Shown here: positions 6,712 through 10,101 of the stretch, piece by piece
Position numbering within the stretch: position 1 is the stretch's first letter
Layout: each line of letters starts with the position of its first letter
Assembly: GCA_021162125.1 (NCBI GenBank)
Contig: JAGGZG010000023.1
Coordinates: 1-10,101 of the forward strand
Length of the DNA: 10,101 nucleotides
From: Anaerolineae bacterium
Lineage (GTDB): Bacteria > Chloroflexota > Anaerolineae > JACIWR01
Reading direction: 5' to 3'
Program-made: the position numbers and the translations under genes
The notes under the pieces: model-generated
What the model saw: the letters and a program-made list of their open reading frames with translations, nothing else
The model's database searches: none
What the model was told of the DNA's origin: nothing

Positions 6712-6799
6712 CTGCCTGACAGGTACATCAACAGCAATGGCTCGTTTTGCACATTGTTTATGGGTTTATGGTTCATACGGCTTGTAAGGAGGCAGTGCA

Positions 6800-7051
6800 A
6801 TGGCCGAGGAAATGGTTGGCAAGGTAACGCACTACTACACCCACCTCGGAGTGGCGGCGGTCGAACTGACCGGCGAGCTGAAACTGGGCGACACCATTCG
6901 CATCCTGGGACACACCACCGACTTTGAGCAGGTCGTCCGTTCCATGCAACTGGAACACGAGGACATCGCCGTCGGGCAGGCCGGCCAGTTGATCGGGCTG
7001 GAGGTCGTTGAGCGGGTGCGACCGGGCGACAAGGTATTCAAACTGACGTGA
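6800..7051 (+). CDS. Stand-alone EF-Tu domain-2-like beta-barrel protein
   Basis: This 83-residue protein reads as an isolated translation-factor domain 2: VGKVTHYYTHLGVAAVELTGELKLGDTIRI at the start, then LGHTTDFEQVVRSMQ and LEHEDIAVGQAGQLIGLEV, ending RVRPGDKVFKL. In EF-Tu and IF2 this barrel follows the GTPase domain, but here no GTPase motif exists and the protein ends with the barrel. The start ATG has a strong TAAGGAGG Shine-Dalgarno seven bases upstream. Its TGA overlaps the GTG of tilS (GTGA), so the two are translationally coupled. Annotators often label such proteins 'translation elongation factor-like'; the role is unknown. The coupling suggests a link to tRNA or translation, which is inference only. 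Confidence 0.85.
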   Translation: MAEEMVGKVTHYYTHLGVAAVELTGELKLGDTIRILGHTTDFEQVVRSMQLEHEDIAVGQAGQLIGLEVVERVRPGDKVFKLT

Positions 7052-8541
7052 GTGTGAGAGTTCTAAAGCAAGTACGTGACACCATCGAGCGCTACCATCT
7101 GTTGCGCACCGGTGAGACGGTGGTCGTCGGCGTGTCCGGCGGCCCCGATTCCCTGTGCCTGCTCCACGTTCTGCGTCAACTGAGCGCCGAACTCGACCTG
7201 CACTTGCACGTCGCCCACCTGCACCACCGCATCCGTGGCGAGGAGGCCGACGCCGACGCCGCTTTCGTGGCCGAACTGGCGGCGGAGTGGGGATTGCCGT
7301 GCACGGTGGAGGTCAGGGACGTGCCGCGTATGGCCCGCGAGAAGAAGCTGGCCGTCGAGGAGATGGCCCGCCTGGTCCGCTACGCATTCCTGGCTCATCT
7401 GGCCCACCAGATCGGCGCGCGCAAGATCGCCGTGGGTCACAACGCCGACGATCAGACCGAGACCGTGCTCATGCACTGGCTGCGGGGCTCCGGGCTGGCC
7501 GGACTGCGGGGCATGTTGCCGCGCACCCCGCTGCGGCAGTTCCGCCTGCACCTGGCCGATCCCAACCTGGAGATCAAGGACTGGAATCTGGAACTCATCC
7601 GCCCGCTGCTGGAGGTGCCCCGCGCCGACATCGAGGCATATTGCACCGCCCACGGCCTGCAGCCGCGCTTCGACCGCTCGAACCTGGACACGACCTATTA
7701 CCGCAATCGTCTGCGCCACGAGCTCCTGCCCATCCTGGAGACCTACAATCCCGCCATTCGCCAGGTGATCCGCCGCAGTGCGCGGGTGATCGCCGACGAT
7801 TACGATCTGCTGCGGGCGAACATGCTCCGGGCCTGGCGGCAGGTAGTGCGTGCTGAGGACGAGGAGGCCATCGTCTTCGATCTGGCGCGCTGGCGCGCGC
7901 TGCCCACCAGTCTGCAACGCGCCACCCTGCGCGAGGCCATTCACCGGCTGCGGCGTAGCCTGCGTAACATCAACTTCGTGCACGTGGAGGATGCGCTGCT
8001 CGTCGCTCGCAGCAAGCCCGCCGGATCGCAAGCCACCCTGCCCCAGGGGTTGATGCTCACCCTGGGCTACGATACTTTCGTCGTGGCTGACGCGGACTAC
8101 GTGCCGCCGCCGGACTGGCCGGCGCTCACCGGGCCATCGCTGCCACTGAACATCCCCGGCGTGACCCCGCTGCCCGGCAGCCCGTGGCGGGTGGAGGCCA
8201 CAGTTCTTGCCCGCCAGGAATTGCCCGCCGGATGGGAGGACAACGCCGACCCGTGGCAAGCCTTCCTCGACTTCGACGCCGTGGGCGGGGAACTGACCCT
8301 GCGACAGCGCAGGCCCGGCGACCGCTTCTGCCCATTGGGTCTGGGCGGCAGCCAAAAGCTGGTGGGCGACTTCCTGATCAACGCCAAAGTGCCCCGCGCC
8401 TGGCGCGACCTCGTGCCCATCGTCGCCTCGCCGCGCCACATCGTGTGGCTGGCCGGCTGGCGGGTGGACGAGCGCGCGCGGGTGACGGAGAACACAAAGC
8501 GCGTGCTACACCTCGCCTTCCGCCGTTTTGGAAACGAATAG
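7048..8541 (+). CDS. tilS: tRNA(Ile)-lysidine synthetase
   Basis: TilS uses ATP and lysine to convert C34 of the CAU anticodon of tRNA-Ile2 to lysidine. This makes the tRNA read AUA and accept isoleucine, an essential step in most bacteria. The 497 residues show the N-type ATP pyrophosphatase domain with the PP-loop SGGPDS (30-35), the AHLHHRIRGEEAD segment (56-68) and VGHNADDQTETVLMHWLRGSG (129-149). Next come the RPLLEVPRADIEAYC linker and SNLDTTYYRNRLRHELLP (211-228), typical of the tRNA-binding part. The C-terminal TilS domain has LRQRRPGDRFCPLGLGGSQKL (418-438). The length is that of the long, three-domain TilS type. The start is GTG, overlapping the stop of the upstream gene by 4 bp; no Shine-Dalgarno of its own is evident, in line with coupled translation. 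The usual neighbours hpt and ftsH are not seen downstream within the window. Confidence 0.96.
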   Translation: MSVRVLKQVRDTIERYHLLRTGETVVVGVSGGPDSLCLLHVLRQLSAELDLHLHVAHLHHRIRGEEADADAAFVAELAAEWGLPCTVEVRDVPRMAREKKLAVEEMARLVRYAFLAHLAHQIGARKIAVGHNADDQTETVLMHWLRGSGLAGLRGMLPRTPLRQFRLHLADPNLEIKDWNLELIRPLLEVPRADIEAYCTAHGLQPRFDRSNLDTTYYRNRLRHELLPILETYNPAIRQVIRRSARVIADDYDLLRANMLRAWRQVVRAEDEEAIVFDLARWRALPTSLQRATLREAIHRLRRSLRNINFVHVEDALLVARSKPAGSQATLPQGLMLTLGYDTFVVADADYVPPPDWPALTGPSLPLNIPGVTPLPGSPWRVEATVLARQELPAGWEDNADPWQAFLDFDAVGGELTLRQRRPGDRFCPLGLGGSQKLVGDFLINAKVPRAWRDLVPIVASPRHIVWLAGWRVDERARVTENTKRVLHLAFRRFGNE

Positions 8542-8639
8542 CACCTATGTCCGCCGTACATGGAGCGTGCCGTGGTTTGTGGAGATATGGCATAGCAGTT
8601 CCAAACGCATGGCAGTAATCGGGGAAGAGGAGAAAGCTT

Positions 8640-9848
8640 ATGATAGAGCGAGTCACGGTTGCAGAACGACGCAACTATGATGTCTTGAACGTAGACGATG
8701 CAAGGCAGATCGCAACCACCTGGCTCGAAAGTGCAGAACTGGAGAATGCCGTCGCCTTCGGCCTACCCGAGATTGACGACCGCTATCACATCTGGCGCGT
8801 GCCACTTATTGCCAGGAACAGCCGCGAGCAGGTGGGAGAGGTTGTGATTGATGCCTACACGTCCCTCGTCGTCGAGGAAAAGACCACCACCCCCGAGGTG
8901 ATCGAGGCACGTCTGCTGGGAAGACAGAAGCAGCTCGATGCAGCTCACCAGAGGCGGAAGAGAAGGACTCCCACGCGGCGCGCGTACGTTTTATCCTCCC
9001 TACGCAACACCATTGCCTGGGGCGATAGTGAAGAGATTCTCCAGGATTTGCCTGCCGAGTCGGTAGACCTGGTGTTCACGTCTCCCCCCTATTACAATGC
9101 CCGCCCGGAATACAACGATTACGTGAGTTACCAGGACTATCTCCTCAAGATGCGCAAAATCATCCAACAAGTGCACCGCGTTTTGAACGAAGGACGCTTT
9201 TTTGTGATGAACGTATCGCCTGTGTTGATACGCCGCCCCAGCCGCAGCGCCTCCTCGCGGCGTATCGCGGTTCCTTTCGATATGCACCGTATTTTCATCG
9301 AAGAGGGATATGACTTCATTGACGACATCATCTGGCTGAAACCGGAGGGGGCAGGGTGGGCAACGAGCCGGGGTCGCCGTTTCGCTGCAGATCGCAACCC
9401 ATTACAATACAAGGCCGTGCCAGTTACCGAGTACGTCCTGGTCTATCGCAAGCACACTGATCGGCTGATTGATTGGAACATTCGTGCCTATCCCGATCAA
9501 CAGGCGGTTCAAGAACCGAAAATTGACGATGACCACGAACGAACCAATGTTTGGCGCATCCAACCCGCATTTGACTCGCGCCATCCTGCCATTTTCCCGG
9601 TGGAATTGGCCGAGCGAGTCATTCAATACTATTCGTTCAAAGGTGACGTGGTGCTCGATCCATTCGCCGGGATTGGAACAGTGGGCAAAGCGGCTGTGAG
9701 ACTGGGGCGTAGATTTGTGCTCATTGAGAAAGAATGTAAGTACGCTGATATTATCGTCGAGGAGGCCAAGTTGTGGCTGGGTAAAGATGCTGCCACCGTC
9801 CTGACCATCAATTTACCCGACATTGACGTATCGGATATTCTTCTTTAG
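8640..9848 (+). CDS. Beta-class site-specific DNA methyltransferase (N4-cytosine or N6-adenine)
   Basis: The 402-residue protein has the permuted order of beta-class DNA methyltransferases. The catalytic motif IV TSPPY (147-151) comes first, and the SAM-binding motif I DPFAGIGTVG (340-349) lies near the C-terminus, followed by VLIEKE. DFIDDIIWLKP (225-235) is a family landmark, and the region between about 236 and 320 is the likely target-recognition part. TSPPY is frequent in N4-cytosine enzymes but does not exclude N6-adenine. Residues 1-115 are an extension not needed for catalysis: a helix-like start (VDDARQIATTWLESAEL), then a beta-rich stretch (YHIWRVPLIA, GEVVIDAYTSLVVEE) reminiscent in shape of PepSY-like domains, and a basic linker (HQRRKRRTPTRR). 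ATG 8640 has GAGGAG seven bases upstream. GC is about 50% in two sampled 60-base lines, against 73% in a sampled tilS line, suggesting horizontal acquisition. The next ORF, 17 bp downstream, may be its partner. Confidence 0.9.
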   Translation: MIERVTVAERRNYDVLNVDDARQIATTWLESAELENAVAFGLPEIDDRYHIWRVPLIARNSREQVGEVVIDAYTSLVVEEKTTTPEVIEARLLGRQKQLDAAHQRRKRRTPTRRAYVLSSLRNTIAWGDSEEILQDLPAESVDLVFTSPPYYNARPEYNDYVSYQDYLLKMRKIIQQVHRVLNEGRFFVMNVSPVLIRRPSRSASSRRIAVPFDMHRIFIEEGYDFIDDIIWLKPEGAGWATSRGRRFAADRNPLQYKAVPVTEYVLVYRKHTDRLIDWNIRAYPDQQAVQEPKIDDDHERTNVWRIQPAFDSRHPAIFPVELAERVIQYYSFKGDVVLDPFAGIGTVGKAAVRLGRRFVLIEKECKYADIIVEEAKLWLGKDAATVLTINLPDIDVSDILL

Positions 9849-9865
9849 CCAGTCGGAGATGCTTA

Positions 9866-10101
9866 ATGGACTCTGAGACGATTGATCCTGGACACGTCAG
9901 TGTATCGGCGTTTGCCCCAGATGACATTGACGACCTGTTGCAGGCGAAAGGCGTAGACTTTTTCCGATGGGTTGGTGTTGAGGCTATCCGCGAGGCCGTT
10001 TTTAACATCTTGATTGGCAAGAATCTCTGCGACTCAACGGAGTTCCTGACCCGGCGCAGACTGGTTGCTCTAAATGCCGCCATGGTCGTTTTGTTTATGG
10101 A
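9866..10101 (+). CDS. Unrecognised ORF downstream of the methyltransferase (3' end outside the window)
   Basis: The frame opens with ATG 9866 (MDSETIDPGHVSVSAFAP) and stays open to the window edge, giving 78 codons. GGAG lies seven bases upstream of the ATG. The visible part is acidic at first (DDIDDLL), then helical and amphipathic (GVDFFRWVGVEAIREAVFNI), then basic (FLTRRRLVALNAA). No catalytic motif is visible yet and I do not recognise the family. Because it follows a methyltransferase gene by 17 bp and shares its lower GC, a cognate restriction endonuclease or other defence partner is the obvious candidate, but nothing in the 78 residues shows this. Confidence 0.65.
   Translation, partial: MDSETIDPGHVSVSAFAPDDIDDLLQAKGVDFFRWVGVEAIREAVFNILIGKNLCDSTEFLTRRRLVALNAAMVVLFM

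Larger units (their letters stand above)
6297..6799. other. Divergent intergenic region with promoters and repeats
   Basis: This 503-bp region separates the minus-strand membrane operon from the plus-strand tilS operon. From left to right it holds repeat B (6334-6432), a candidate minus-strand promoter (6440-6469), two candidate plus-strand promoters (6489-6517 and 6538-6565), a 9-bp hairpin (6591-6614), repeat C (6613-6711), and an AT-rich stretch ending in a strong Shine-Dalgarno (6788-6795). Short open frames across it in several directions simply read the repeats and show no gene-like protein. Confidence 0.7.

Noticed and set aside
6446..6719. Short open frames on both strands in the divergent region, considered as small proteins.
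   Set aside because: They translate promoters, hairpin and repeat C, have no ribosome site of note and no gene-like composition.
7063..8439. Long minus-strand open frame of 458 codons opposite tilS.
   Set aside because: It lies wholly within a clear tilS gene, has low-complexity Gln, Gly and His-rich composition with no recognisable domain, and reflects GC-rich codon bias on the opposite strand.
8542..8639. A promoter or terminator between tilS and the methyltransferase gene.
   Set aside because: I could find only the GAGGAG ribosome site; no convincing -35/-10 pair or T-tailed hairpin is visible in these 98 bases.

Overview
The window is 10.1 kb of GC-rich bacterial DNA, most probably chromosomal. 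The GC-rich coding style, the family of short interspersed palindromic repeats, the pair of large GT-C-like membrane proteins around a YfhO protein and the stand-alone EF-Tu domain-2-like gene coupled to tilS together suggest a member of the Chloroflexota (Anaerolineae-like). This is an inference from style and gene content; no marker gene here fixes the taxon.

Layout. (1) Positions 2-388 (+) hold the 3' end of a coiled-coil protein gene. Its last codons run into a palindromic element (377-569) that also contains the probable terminator. (2) Positions 575-6296 (-) hold a three-gene operon with 4-bp stop/start overlaps. Transcription order is a 553-aa GT-C-like membrane protein (4635-6296), a YfhO-family membrane protein (2233-4638), and a second 553-aa membrane protein that is a paralogue of the first (575-2236). 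They probably act together in assembling or modifying a cell-surface glycan, but the substrate cannot be read from the sequence. (3) Positions 6297-6799 are a 503-bp divergent promoter region with three candidate extended -10 promoters, a 9-bp hairpin and two copies of an interspersed repeat. (4) Positions 6800-8541 (+) hold a small EF-Tu domain-2-like protein translationally coupled to tilS (tRNA-Ile lysidine synthetase). (5) Positions 8640-10101 (+) have visibly lower GC and hold a beta-class DNA methyltransferase with an unusual N-terminal extension, followed 17 bp later by an unrecognised ORF cut by the window edge. This could be a restriction-modification pair.

The most striking observation is that the repeat family of the divergent promoter region also sits inside the YfhO gene. 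There a copy of about 100 bp, bounded by inverted repeats and by 5-bp direct repeats, is inserted in frame and read as about 34 extra residues. A different palindrome is read through in frame in the upstream paralogue. The window therefore shows small palindromic repeats in protein-coding genes as well as in both divergent leaders.
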